Source of the DNA: Ascaphus truei
Lineage: Eukaryota; Chordata; Amphibia; Anura; Ascaphidae
Assembly: GCA_036426205.1 (NCBI GenBank)
Contig: CM071570.1
Coordinates: 139,953,048-140,017,047 of the forward strand
Direction of reading: 5' to 3'
Length of the DNA stretch: 64,000 nucleotides
Shown here: positions 46,276 to 58,425 of the stretch, in pieces
How the letters are laid out: each line of letters begins with the position of its first letter
Numbering within the stretch: the stretch's first letter is position 1
Position numbers and translations under genes: made by a program
Notes under the pieces: generated by a model
What the model was told of the DNA's origin: nothing
The model's input: only the letters and a program-made list of their open reading frames with translations
Database searches by the model: none

Positions 46276-46335
46276 TTGTGTCCCCTTTGAAAAAGCTCCA
46301 GGCGGAGTGAATCGTGCATACAGTAGGGGTGTGGG
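46276..46335 (+). ncRNA. degenerate hammerhead-like motif
   Basis: Stem I is CCCCT (46282-46286) with AGGGG (46325-46329). The core TTGAAAA resembles the TTGATAA of the 32176 motif. Stem II is GCTCC with GGAGT. GAAT stands in place of GAAA. The linker before AGGGG is longer than in the 32-kb copy. It is probably an inactive remnant of a Penelope-like terminal sequence. Confidence 0.4.
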
Positions 46336-46459
46336 TAATGACGGAGGTCACATGATTCGCAAGTGATGTTAGACATCATTTGGGGAGGGCTTGAGAGGTA
46401 TTTGAGTTGAGTAGTTCATAGATGCTGCTGTTCTAAGCCTTTACTTTGCAGTATAGAGA

Positions 46460-47705
46460 CATGTATCAACCAATTGTATAGATCTAGCTAACCTCATGCT
46501 GCCATATATATTGGATGACTTGCTCAATGTTTACCGTATATATGGTAGTGTAGCATGTAAGATCCAATTAACTACATGACTGCAACTAATACCCACAGCT
46601 TCTGATTTAGTTTGCAAATGTATCCTGCCTATCTTGATTGATACTTATTGTGAGAAAAAAAGGATTTGTATTCATTTTATTTTGAAAATTGTCTGGACAC
46701 TGCAGTCTGCAATACAAGTGTAGCATCCGAGGCTGCTATCTTTTAGACAACCTTTTTCATCACTTACTTTAGAGTATTACTCCAGTGAAATTAGAGTAAT
46801 CACATCCAAGTACTGTGCATAACTAGGGAATAGAGCTAATATATTTCATTGCAAGTAAGAGGCAAGGTCAGCTATCTCCAAAGCACCACTAAACCATATG
46901 ATCAATCACTGCGCATACTTAAGGAAGTTAGCTTGACTCTGCCATACTAACATAAATTACAAACATCCAGAGTAGGCATCTAAAATGCTCCTCTCTTCCA
47001 AGCAGCAGAATATCTCAGCTATGTAAGGGATATAATACCACCTGTCTCTTTGCATGATTACAAGCTTAATGATATTAAAGCTGGTCTTGGATACTTAGAT
47101 ATAGATCCAATAATGCAGAAACTATTACCTCACTCTCTTACACCCCCCCCCCCCTTTCAGGTTGTTTTTTAAACTATCTGTTTAAGTGAAGACTGGATTG
47201 TTTTAACATATTTAATAAAAGGTCAATATTATTTTTTTTTCAATATATCTTTATTGTTACTATGATATTTTTGTTTAATATAGACAGTTCTGTATTCATC
47301 ATATCAGATGTTAAAATGTGCACATTTATAGCAAGGCTTTGTCTCTAATTCTTGTCTTCGATTCTCATATCTGTATTACTAGAAGCCCTAAGTGTTGCAC
47401 ATCTCCGTTTAATATTCAGGTCAAGTGTACCAGTCCTGGAGCAGTCATGTCCACTTGTGTTTATGTTCTGGTGATTACACAATTGCGGAGGATATCTACC
47501 TTGCTAGCTAAAGGCTCAAGTTCACCTTTCCTAACATAAATAAAGTACTTTGTTTCAGGCCAGTCTAAGGCACACCTTTTATATCGGCTATAGGGCCAGC
47601 CTCCCTTAAAGTGTTCCGTACGGCCTTGAGCCGATTTAGATGACATCTTCATTTTTGACTAGAAACGACATTGTCATCCAAATAGGCTGCAGCATAGTTT
47701 TGGTG
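46460..47705. other. non-coding DNA
   Basis: There is a poly-C run near 47143-47153. I recognise no gene. Confidence 0.5.
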
Positions 47706-48392
47706 AGGTACAAAAAAGAAAGCGAAATAGTACTTTCAACTGTAGGGACTACCCAAAGTAATGAGACCTAAAATATCACTTTTAATAAGTCAACTAAAAA
47801 ACTATGAGTATGGCACTTAAAATATTAATTGAAAAGCAAACTAAAATCCAGTGAATGGGAGAAGGTGGCTGAATGCAGAGGAGAGACAGAGAAGTTAAAC
47901 ACATTTTAGGCGCTATATACAGTACAAAGTAATTAATGTGCTATATGCATTAGTGAGTATCACTAAGGCATATACAGTAGCACAGTGGTGCGCAAAATGG
48001 GGGGCGTAGGCGGTTGCAGATGTCTCGCACTCTCTCCCCAGGCATTTAAATTAAATGCCGGGGGACCGCGCAAGGCCTCTGCAACCTCTACTTACTGGGA
48101 TTCAGCCGGCTTCAGGACGTGTGACCATGGCAACGTCATTTGACGCCGCTGGGTCATGTGACGTCAGGGTTGCCATGGTAAAGTGATGTCAAATTATGCC
48201 GCGGGTCACATGACGTCACAAGATTTGATGCCGCGCGAGGTAAGTGGGGGCGCAACAATGGAGAAGACTACTCATAGTCTTTTAATTAACTTATTAAAAG
48301 TTATATTTTAGGTCTCATTACTTTAGGTGGTCCCTACAGTTGAGTGCTTTTTCACATAGTAGGTATCTTTTTCTCTTTTTTTGTACCTTAAT
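47706..48392. mobile_element. foldback MITE, about 690 bp
   Basis: Arms 47706-47815 and about 48260-48392 are inverted copies sharing GGTACAAAAAA, CAACTGTAGGGACCACC-like, AGTAATGAGACCTAAAATAT and CTTTTAATAAGT blocks. The loop contains a CAGTGGTGCGCAAAATGG start (about 47983) and TGACGTCA-rich sequence like the hAT MITE at 30144-30537, so a hAT-like element may be nested in a foldback. No duplication was found. Confidence 0.6.
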
Positions 48393-48399
48393 TGTTTAT

Positions 48400-49555
48400 A
48401 CCTACAGTAACTGCATCTCCCCCTGAGGTTCAGGAGGTTTTGAAGTGTAAATCAATATTAGAGTACCATTATCAAGATAAATAATTGTTAAAGGAAGTCA
48501 AGGATCTTAAGCAGACTCTGCTTCCTTCCATAGTTTTAGTGAGCCCTCAAAACCTTGTCCATTAACCTCTGGAGGGAGGCTGAAGCTCGGTGACAGAATC
48601 TGTCAACTTAACTGTGTTCAGTTAAAGGCTGAGATCCACCAAGTAGAACCTAGTTGGGCTAAAAAGTTACCCTGGGCATAGGGTATGCATCAAATTTCTA
48701 CACTTTTTCTGATATCTATGCAGAAGTGGGATGAACCATCAGGCGTGGGTAACCAAACTGTGCAACACCAATCACTTCTTTCAGGAAGTGCCTGTGTACC
48801 ACTTCTGACAACAGAGAATATTTAGAGGATGGACACCTGGCTTTCAAATGAATCAATAGAGATTTACTGCAGTGTCGCTACTGTGCACGCTCGCTGAAGT
48901 AGATGTGTGTGTGAGAAAGGGTTTAACAACAAAATGGCCCAGTTGTCTCTCACATACCTACTGGACACTAAAATGAGCAAGCACACGCCCAAAAATCCTC
49001 ACACAAAACCCCAACACCAGGACTAATTGAAGGGCTTATACCTAAGGAGTATTTGGTTCCCTTATTCCCAGTAAAATGCACAAATGTAAGAAAATCCCAT
49101 TTTAGCAAAACACAGTGGGTGCGTGTATCTTTCTCTGGATTAAATTTGATGCAGTGACGGCCTGTGGGTGATCCTGCTATACAGATACTCAGCACCGTTG
49201 GAAATACTTTATTAGAAAATCTCTTCACTCAAAAGAGAACTGCAACGGGAAATGCAGGGGAAGTACATCATTTAATGTTTTAGGTTCAGTCCAGGTTAAT
49301 CCGTTTCCCCATTCCGCTTCCAAAACAAGTTAATGTGTAGAGTTTGTAGGAACCCAAAGAAATGGGATATTTGGGATTTTTGTTCAGTAACTAGGCTGTT
49401 TAGAAGATAACTTTTACATCTCATTGCAATTCTTACAATGTCTCTCAATGTCAGTAACCACACTTGTCCAATAAAACCAATCATGGGTCGTCTCCTCCCA
49501 GATGACTCATCTCATACATACTGTAGCAATGGGTACGTCTCGTCTAAACTCATGT
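48400..49555. other. non-coding DNA
   Basis: I recognise no gene or repeat. Confidence 0.5.
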
Positions 49556-49559
49556 AGTA

Positions 49560-49851
49560 CTAATTGTTTATTGATGTGGTGTCAGGCGAGTCTTCCTGAA
49601 GAGCCTGCCTTTGAGACAGGAAGAGAGATTCCTTAGTCCACAACTGGGCTGAACCAAGGAAGGACAGATGTCTTGAGCGACAAAGAGGACAAGATTCTAA
49701 ACTTCGAGCCTGACATTGCCTTAGCACACAAGGGTGCGGATCCAAGAGAGCAGAGAAGCTTTCCCTACAGCAGCCCAGCTAACAGATAAGACTTTTCGTA
49801 TAAGACTATTATCTATGTCTATGTATATTGATAAATGTCTCTATGTTTATA
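49560..49851 (-). repeat. LTR fragment of the 54.8-kb Gypsy-like family
   Basis: On the minus strand this matches the middle and right part of the LTR at 54801-55699 (about 55070-55310), including GCTGGGCTGCTGTAGGG and CCGCACCCTTGTGTGCT. It joins CCTGACACCACATCAATAAA, sequence that also occurs upstream of the 3' LTR at 60515. It is a rearranged partial copy. Confidence 0.75.
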
Positions 49852-49859
49852 CCTTCATT

Positions 49860-51060
49860 GCTAGACTTGGCCAAAACCGGTGGTGATGAGCCACTGTCCT
49901 CCTGTAGTCTTCATTACAGTAGACAGGTGACAGTGGCTGCTATACCTGTATTTGACAGCGGATGAAGCTGGAAATCTTTTTGGTACAGTCAAGCTTTCTG
50001 GTACCCTGTACGTGAAATCAAGGCCCAGGCTGGCAATTTTGCAGGTCTTCTGGCGGGGACAGGTAGCAAGGATTGACATTCACCAGGTTGTCACTGCACG
50101 ATCGGACCGATATTGTAAGCCGGTGTGGTGCCGGGTGATGGGGCTTTTTGCCAGCGCACTTGCTGGATTGGGATTGACGAATCTTATATGGATTAAACCC
50201 AACCTTTCTTCTTTTGAAATGCTATGATCAAACATACTGTGAAATTTTGGGCCACACACCCAAACCCGCTTGTATCTCCGGCAGGAGGGGCAATGCGCAA
50301 AAACTGATCGTACTTAAGGGTTTTTCTTATACGCACACTTCCAGCATCAGAGCGGTCAGGTGAAACTTGTAAAAAATCAAAGTTCAAAATAAAAATTCAT
50401 ATATTTCTGCAACAGTCGGCATGTTACTGCTCGCGCATAATTTGCAGAACATATTAAAAATGCATAACTACAGTCAGGGTTTTTATACGTCTGCGCGGTG
50501 TGCACATTATGTCCAGTCCAGTCAGCAATTGTGCAAGGATACTGTAGGAATGTTGAAAAAAAGGACACAGCTTTGAGTTTTATAAGTGTTAATATGAAGC
50601 GCCTAAATGTTGAAACGTCTTCAAGGTCAAATCACAATGGCCCACTGTGGTGTAGACTTGGTTTTATCTGGTTTTAAACACACTGGTAAATTGACACAGT
50701 AGCACAGACAGAATGTACACATATAAATTACTTAATTTCTGCCACCTGGCGTATACGCGAAGAAGCACGCAAAGAAATTCGAAAACGCATTAAATTAAAC
50801 GGATCAAACGCAGGTTGCCTGGTGGCGGGAATGCGGCATGAAGGTGGCGTGTATGCGGGAATGCAGAGTTAATGCTGCGTGGAATACAGCAGAGCACACG
50901 AAAACGGCTCCGTGATTTATTCGAATACGGTCCGCTGCAGTGTATTAAGTATTTCAATCTTTCTGGAAAATACGGCTACTAGCCACCTTTAACAAAATAT
51001 GGATGCTGATGGGTTCAAGAAGATAGTAATCCTGAGACATTCGTAACCACCACAGTGTAA
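49860..51060. other. non-coding DNA
   Basis: Several 60-90 codon frames exist but none has recognisable motifs. Confidence 0.45.
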
Positions 51061-51069
51061 TCTTTACCC

Positions 51070-51480
51070 AAGGGTTTATTACAATATGGTCTCTCCTCAA
51101 GTCCTACCCCCCTACCACACACAGTACCTGAGATCTAAACTCTAAATACTGTTCATGGTCCCAAGGTTCACACAAAAATTTGGCCACGCCTCCATCTCTT
51201 AACCGTGCACTCACGACTGGAACAACCTACCTAAGAACTTAAAGGCGCCACCATTCTAGTTCTTTCAACCAAAGCTCGTCAACATTTAATCTTGTCTGTA
51301 ACTGGTAGCATTCCGCCATAACATATATTATATTTTAACTTTTATGAAATGTCTTTAAATACAACGTGTACCCTGTTAATTTAATGTAACCATGTACAGT
51401 TATCATAACTGTGCCCAGGACACGAAACTTGAAAAGGAGAGGAAACTCTCAATGTATTATTATCTGGTAAAAATTTTATT
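51070..51480 (+). pseudogene. LINE ORF2 C-terminus and 3' tail
   Basis: Broken frames match the C-terminal block of the LINE at 21098-23032, including FMVPR and DWNNLP. They are followed by the family tail GAGAGGAAACTCTCAATGTA and TCTGGTAAAAATTTTA. This copy shows which 3' end belongs to the family. Confidence 0.8.
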
Positions 51481-51891
51481 TTTTTTTTCAAATACAATAA
51501 ATATATCTCCGAAAGGATTTTCATAGTCTGTTTCTTGTCCACTTTTAAATTATTCCCATTTGGTCTAGTGCAGATGGTATGCAGTTCCAAAATATCAAAA
51601 TGCATCCCTGTGAGTCAAGGAGAAAATCAGGACAATTGAAATGTAGGTGTCTGTTTATCAAAATAGGATTTTCCTCTAGCACAGTTTTTTGTACCCATCT
51701 GTCCCAGTTTTGCCAACCAGGAGACTTGATAAATGACCCGTCTCAAGCTCCTTTATTTTCGTGTGTGTGTTGTGTTATTTCAATAATTCACATAATTGGA
51801 GAATATATATCATCTTAGAAGGAAAATATGACATTAATAATCTGTGTCATGTATCTATAACTATTTGTTACATTTACATTTTCACCTAGGT

Positions 51892-52110
51892 CAGTGGTGG
51901 AGCAACTTTTTGCCGAGCCCCCCTTGTCACATACATGAAATTTCTCGACCCCCCCCCCCTTGCCTGTAATTAAAATCGCATGACGTCAGACGCTCTCATT
52001 GACTGGTCAGCCAAATGAGGTGACCAGCTTCATATCGCGCCCCAAGCGTCTACCCTATTCCTGCAGACCAAGTTCACAATCGGTGGGCTGCGAGGATTGG
52101 CTGTGCGCAG
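51892..52110. mobile_element. hAT-like MITE fragment
   Basis: It begins CAGTGGTGGAGCAACTTTTT and continues into a C-rich block, the usual left end of many hAT MITEs. The right end was not identified. Confidence 0.35.
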
Positions 52111-52549
52111 GCAGTAACTAATATTGAATCACTATATGTTTATTTATTGGTTTGCTGGTATCTGGTAATATGTTTTTTTTCTGGTGTAAAAGGCAATCTA
52201 TTGGGGGCATTCATCACTTGTTTCCATATCGATCTCTTTTTGTATTACTGAATATTCTGTTTTTACTGTTTCCATACTAGTTTAAAAAGCTCCTTTGAGC
52301 AATTATAAATATCTATTCAATTTTTCTCCAATTCCGGTACATACAAATAGGGTTTTTTGTTAACCCATGTACCAATATATTTCAATCATATCATTCACTC
52401 GGGCTTACCGCAGATGTACATTTTTATTATAGTCTTACTAAGCAGTGCTACAAATTTTGCTCACTCTAAGTTATTGTTTTCCACTGTACTGTTACACATA
52501 ATTTCTGGGGAGATCAATGATAAATATAGTGTATTCTTTCTTTTAGAGC

Positions 52550-52745
52550 AGTGGCATCCAGCTCTGTACAGCAAGCATTTTGCAGGCACAATTTGTCCCG
52601 TTCCAAAGATCTTATAATTTAATTGCCTGAGAGATAAAGTGACTTGCCCAAGGTCACAAGGTGAGCTGTGATTTAAATCTGTTTTACAACACTTCCATAG
52701 GCAGTGACATTACCACTGCACAACTCCTCCAGGCCAGTTATTACA
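52550..52745 (+). mobile_element. SINE/L2-type fragment (MIR-like)
   Basis: GATAAAGTGACTTGCCCAAG followed by GTCACAAGGTGAGCTG is the well-known conserved 3' segment of MIR/CORE-SINE and L2-related repeats. Upstream GTCCCGTTCCAAAGATCTTA also fits. It is old and diverged, with no RNA polymerase III head visible. Confidence 0.7.
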
Positions 52746-53066
52746 GCAGTCCTTGAAGGACAGGCTGCTAACTTTCACAAATAGGTATCTAGCTAATTTG
52801 GTACTGTAGTTTTTTTATGTACCACCCTAAAACTAATTCCTTTGGAGGAACAACAGACCACATGAGAAAACATTCAGACATAGGGAACTGCAAACTTGCA
52901 GGATATTTATTATTTTTTGCCTTGGGGAACTGCAATTAAGGCATATAATCAATTCAAGTATATGCTTACAATTCCCAAGACACGGGTTCTGTTTACAGGG
53001 ATGTGAAAGGGTTTGGTTGTTGCTAAGAGTCTGTGTTGAAAAAATGGTAAATATATTTCCAGTTGT

Positions 53067-53400
53067 CTGCAGGGGCCGGCATGGCACATGGCGGGGACCA
53101 GTGCAGTGTGTGTGCGCAGGGCCTCTACCTCACCTGACCCCGCGCCCCTCGCCTCACTTGATGACGTCACATGATTATGTCCTGTGATGTACCGGGAGAT
53201 GCCGGTGCTTACAGAGGCCTAGCACCTTCCCAGCCCCAACATCCGTCATCACAGTTTAGATTGTTGTGGTGGTTAAGGGATTTTTAACGCACAAAATTAA
53301 CTGTGATAATGGAGTTGGGCCGGGGTAGAGCGCAAGGTCTCTGTAAGCATGAGGCCCGGTACAGTCGCACCACTGGCAGCACCATCAAGCCGGCCCATTG
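53067..53400. mobile_element. possible MITE with GGCCGGC ends
   Basis: CAGGGGCCGGC near 53071 and GCCGGCCCATTG near 53390 could be inverted ends. The interior is GC-rich with TGACGTCA. No duplication is visible. Confidence 0.3.
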
Positions 53401-54800
53401 TTTAACTCTAAAATAGTTTATTTTGCAGCAGGAGACACTGCCTCTATATTAACTAATTGAAGCTCCTCACCAGAAGCAGAGGAGGCTGAAAGATTAAGGA
53501 AAATCATTGGTAATAAGCTAAAAGAATGGTGTACAATGCCCTATAGTCTGCACGCCAATTTCTGTGTTACCAGTGAGACAAGGAAATTAAAATGAGCCTG
53601 GCAGACCATAGGTACGGTTATTTTACATTTTTACTGATTCATGTTTTGATTATTTAACTGGACTTCAATTGCACGCTTACGTAATTTACCAGGTTTTGTT
53701 TTCTTTTGTGTATTGCTTAACTACTCATAGATATGCTTTTATTATAGAAAAGTAGTGCATGAAAGGGAAAATGATACCTTGAGTTCATTGAAGGAGAGTT
53801 GTAATTATGTATACTTCCAGACTGAGATATCAATAGTTCTTTTTAGAGTAAGCATTATGTGAAGCTGAGTGTGTGCCTGACAGCTGCATTCTGTTCTCCA
53901 GTAAGGAAGCGTAGGACTTGCAGAAACCTCATTAGCTGTGCCGATAAGAAGAAAAAGTACCCAGCGCAGAAATATCATTCTAATTGTCATTATTGCAATC
54001 TTTATAATATTATTCAGGCCTCTGATAGAATTCCACAACATTTAGATCCACCGCACACTGCAAACACCTCCTAACTGTAATTGGGTAAATGAAAGCTGGC
54101 TGTGGCTGAGAGCTGATAGGAGGCAAAGAAATTGGTTGTTAGGGGTTCTTTGCTTACTTCCCTGCTAATTTCATCGTTACAGATCAGACATAATAAAAGC
54201 CACAAATTATCTTTGAGCTGACCAGGAAAGAGTAACCAATAATATCACTAAAAATTATAAACGTATACCAAATTTGAAACAATTAAAAGAATACGTAAGG
54301 GAGACTCTATGGTTGTTCTTCCCTCTTTCAGAGTCTTCTCATTGTTTATTGTTCTCTCTTAAGTAAGGGCAGTGATATCCTCTGATATCTGTCTGTGTGT
54401 TTTATCACTCACAGCAGTGATTTCCAGTAGAATCTTCTCCCATTTAAAAGATCCAAGGAAGAAGTTTAGGAGGTACCTTCAGAGACAGGAGGCCCTTCAA
54501 CATTTTTAGTTTAATTTGCGATTTATATGTGTAAAACTACAAGCATTAAAAGTGTTTTAAAGCATAGCCAAGGTCTCTGCACATGCAGGGGGAGAGAAAC
54601 CCTTTGTTCTGCACACGTCTGAAGAAAATGGCATATTGGCTGGGACTGGAAGGGGAGAGGTGTGTACTCAGTCCGGGAAAACTGTGACTTTGAGAACAGG
54701 GCCATTGTGTAGCTCAGACTCTGAGGCATCCATCTCACAGGAGGGTATCCAATGAAACTGGACCTGAGGTTTTAGGGGAGACCCAACTGAATCAGGTCTA
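53401..54800. other. non-coding DNA
   Basis: I recognise no gene or repeat. Confidence 0.45.
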
Positions 54801-55699
54801 TGTGGTGTTTGAATTTCCCACAGCTCTGATTGGCCTATGTAGCTCATTCTGTGATTGGTCCCTGTAAGAGACGTGTTCAGAGGGTATGCAATGTAGACTG
54901 TTTTAAAGTTGAAATTAAAATAAGACTTTATTGCGCCTGTTGCTTTAAACACAGCAAACATGTAAATCAGCAAACAAATTCGTCCCACTCTGAGTATATA
55001 TATACACTTGTGATCCAGTTCTCTTTAATTGCGGGGTTAGCCCAGCGATTCACCAGTCCAAATCATAGAGACATTTATCAAAACATAACTAGATAATAGT
55101 CTTATATGAAAAGTCTTATCTGTTAGCTGGGCTGCTGTAGGGGAAGCTTCTCTGCTCTCTTGGATCCGCACCCTTGTGTGCTCAAGGCAATGTCAGGCTC
55201 AAGTTTAGAATCTTGTCCCTTTGTCGCTCAAGACATCTGTCCTCTGGTTCAGCCCAGTTGTGGATTAAGGAATCTCTCTTCCTGTCTCAAAGGCAGGCTT
55301 TCTAACAAACCTCTAATCAGCCAGGTGGTGTTTGGTTAATTGACTACCAGCAGTTAACCACCACCCTGCTGGATTAGAGGCACATTTTGAACAGGGACAA
55401 GTCCCCTGTACAGTCCACACGCACGCATCCACGCTGTGATTGGTCGCCCTCCATTCTCCCCGATTTCCTATGGAGACAGGAATGTGAAAAGGGAACGGCT
55501 GATCTCAATTTCACAGGTTCTACTGAGGCTGGCGTGCAGATACAAAAGTAATGGTTCTGAGAGACGTGCCAGAGACACCCGAAGTCGAAGCTGCTTGTAT
55601 GCTGAGCGTGAGATTTGAACTGCCTTGCTCCAACTTGCGATCTAGCGCTGCCTGGATACTCTGGACTTAATACAAAAGTGGAAGCTGCACGAAAAGTCA
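54801..55699 (+). repeat. 5' LTR of a Gypsy-like element
   Basis: It starts TGTGG and ends GTCA, with a primer-binding site 3 bp beyond. The first ~260 bp recur at 60692-60952 and, inverted, at 61000-61261. It contains two ATTGG (inverted CCAAT) boxes near 54830 and 54856. A hairpin at about 55312-55378 pairs CCTCTAATCAGCCAGGTGGT with its complement. Confidence 0.75.
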
Positions 55700-55702
55700 T
55701 TT

Positions 55703-55720
55703 TGGTGGCGCCAGACACCT
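55703..55720 (+). other. primer-binding site
   Basis: TGGTGGCGCCAGACACCT follows the LTR by 3 bp. Its complement ends in GCCACCA, as a tRNA 3' end must. The tRNA identity is not assigned. It starts minus-strand DNA synthesis in LTR elements. Confidence 0.65.
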
Positions 55721-55794
55721 AAGCAATTGGGATTCCCACTATATGTGTGAAGTTTGTGAGTAATCTTGTTGTGATTTGTGCTGCGTCCGTGACA

Positions 55795-56055
55795 ATGGGT
55801 ATTGTGTGCTGTATAAAAGGAGTGTTTTGGGAAGTATTCAAGTCTCCCTTTCGCTACCAATCCCTCCCAAAGAAAGCTTGGCAGTGTTCAATAGTTTGGG
55901 CTATAGCCAGGTGGGCTATAATGTATAGAGATACCATTGGGATTGGTATTGGTCCTGGAGGGGGTATCCCATCACTTCAGGTGTTTACAGATGGAGGTAA
56001 TAGCTTATCCTATTGTTGGCCCTGTTTAAAACTGTATTGTCTATTTAGTGCATAG
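55795..56055 (+). pseudogene. possible Gag N-terminus
   Basis: The first ATG after the primer-binding site opens an 86-codon frame starting Met-Gly, placed where Gag is expected. I recognise no Gag motif and the frame ends early, so the assignment rests on position. An N-terminal Gly would permit myristoylation, but that is speculative. Confidence 0.35.
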
Positions 56056-56231
56056 TAATACCTGACGGGTTAATGGTCTTACCCATGTTGTTGCAGTAGT
56101 GCAGGTAATATAGCATGGCCTAGATTTACGGAAGGTTGCTAAATTGGAGGGAAAATGTGTTATCAGTATTTAACAGCAATTTTATTTATCAACCTATCCA
56201 CTAAAAAGGAATAAACCAGCAGTAAAGCAGT

Positions 56232-56431
56232 ACAGGCAGTCCTCGGTATCCAAAACGGAATGTGCTGGAAGTAGCGTTGGAAGTTAAACCGTTGTAAAGT
56301 GAGTCCGTTAATCAGTGGCGGGTGGCGTTGGATAACGCACTCATCGTCAAAGACGGCCTTAGGGTGCATGTAAAGCGTTGGATAGCCATTCGTCTGTAAA
56401 GTGAAACGTTGGATAGACCAGGACTACCTGT
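56232..56431. mobile_element. 200-bp MITE, ACAGGCAGTCC ends
   Basis: Ends ACAGGCAGTCCTCGG and CCAGGACTACCTGTG are imperfect inverted copies. The interior repeats CGTTGGAT and GTAAAG blocks in both senses. It lies within the internal region of the Gypsy-like element. Confidence 0.6.
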
Positions 56432-57049
56432 GATAACAAATAACACTTCTAAAAACCGAACAATAATTCGGTTATTGCACCTATGACTTACAGTTAGCAC
56501 TTCGTTAGTAATGATCAAGTGTGGTGTACAAGATAGTGCAAAGTATCAGTGTCTATTTTAAATTGATAAGGGGCTTTCAGTATGTTAAAAGAGGTATTTT
56601 GATTATTTTGTTCTCTGTGAGTTCTGTTACTAGGAGAACAAAACAGTCGGACACTATCTCAAGGAACACGTTGTAATCCTACCTGTAAACTATATTAACT
56701 TTTTATTGTTTTTCCTTTCATGCTTCATGTCGCAATGCAAGGGTCTTCCTCTTACCTATGGAGTCCTCCAATAGTCCTAGTAACCCCAGCCCTTCACTAT
56801 ATAATGTCACGTTCCTAGAGAGTGCCAGAGAAGGAGGAAAATCAGCAAGATCAAAACTTGTGACAATAATGGTGACACTAGTCATTGGCATAGGCTACAG
56901 TTAACGGACACTCAAGTACCATTCTTTGTGATTGTGGTTCATAATCTAAACTGCCCAAGTATTTATGAGAAATGTTTCCATAAAACCTGTAGAAAACTGT
57001 GTGATTGAAAATGCTCATATAAAGGTGCATTTTCTTACCATCAGCTTTG

Positions 57050-58425
57050 GGAAGAACAAATGGGGGAGTTCACCATCCAGTAATTATAATTGGACCAGAG
57101 CTGAGATTTATGTCATTGGTGATATGGAATACCCTAAGTAAATCATAATAAGGCAGAAGAGTTATACCCTGTTATGTTTGACTTTGGAAATCCTTTGAAC
57201 AGTGTTCTCCCTCCTAATGGGATGTTGGTGTAACCCGGAGTGGAACTTCATATACATCACAAATATGATAGACTTTTTATGGAGAGACTGAAGGATACAA
57301 AATGACAACACAAGATTTGTTAATGGCCAAGATCCTCTCTGAATCTTACAGTCCTTATGCTTATGGTGGGAGGAAACGCAGTGGAACGTTCTCATGTGCA
57401 TTGATTATCGAATTCTAATACAATACCTGTACTAGAGTGCCATGCATAAGAAAGCCCTTGATCGAATCACTGTGCTACCCGCAAGACTAGGTGCTTGACT
57501 TGAGAAGTGGGTACTCCACGATACCTATGGCCCCACAGGCTAAGGAGAGAATAGCATTCCTTGTCCCTCTTGAGTACCAATTTGAGAGAATGACACAGAA
57601 AATAATGGGTATGTCAGCAACCTTCCAGCAGCTTATGGAGAAGCAGTAGGTATCATTCATTGGTTAGAAGTTGTAGTTACTTGGATGAGATTAACATGTT
57701 TGGCAAGACCTTATAAGATTACAAAGAACATCTTATTAAGGTACTTAATGACTTAGGCTGCATCCACCTAGCACTGGAGCATGCAGTGTGCAGCGCTTGC
57801 AAGTTCAGTTTCTGCAGTTTAAATTGTCCCGTCCCTGCTCACGCGGTGAGGCGCGCGCTCGTGCACGGGCAAGCTCTCCCAAGCTTGGCGCTTTGGAGAC
57901 ACAAAAAAGAGAGTTTGAAGCGCGCTCACAAGCCCCCATGCCCCACGAAACGTGCTTGCAAAATAGACAGGACACCAGCGTCATGCTTGGGGAGCTGGTG
58001 ACGTCACCGCTCTCAAGCATGAGCGAGGTCAGCGCCAGCTGGGGACGCAGCCTAAAGGTGGTCGACCTCAAGGGTCGTTGGACAAGAGTTAATTTTAACA
58101 GTTGTGAAAGCATTGGACACATTGTCTCAGGAGAAGGCATACAGACAAGTTCTGCAAAGAGTAAAGCACCTATGCTTGACCACAACCTTCTCATTTAAGG
58201 CCTTGAGATCCTTACTTGGCTTTACTGGCTATTACCGAAAATGTATAAAGGATTATACCCTGCTGGTACACCCCAATAGACCCTACAAAGGGCTACCCTC
58301 AACATGTAGGGAGCATGCCAGAAGCTAAGTCAAGAAATACTTCCAAGAAAACAACCTTTTGGTGAAAGGTTGACATCTTGTGAGGAAACATATCAAGCAA
58401 TTATCAAGAGGTTAATCAAAGCACT
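57050..58425 (+). pseudogene. Gypsy reverse transcriptase remnants
   Basis: Broken plus-strand frames show CIDYR near 57395, PMAPQAKERIAFLVP near 57510-57555, QFERMTQKIMGMSATFQQLM near 57580-57640, and a decayed Tyr-Leu-Asp-Glu-type active site near 57680. After a MITE (57756-58052), LRSLLGFTGYYRKCIKDYTL marks the RT/RNase H connection. There are many stops and shifts. It belongs to the element with LTRs at 54801 and 60692. Confidence 0.85.
57756..58052. mobile_element. 297-bp MITE, GGCTGCRTCC ends
   Basis: GGCTGCATCC at the left and GGACGCAGCC at the right are inverted, with TA on both sides. It splits the Gypsy RT. An inverted copy of its right part forms the last ~65 bases of the window. 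Confidence 0.7.
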
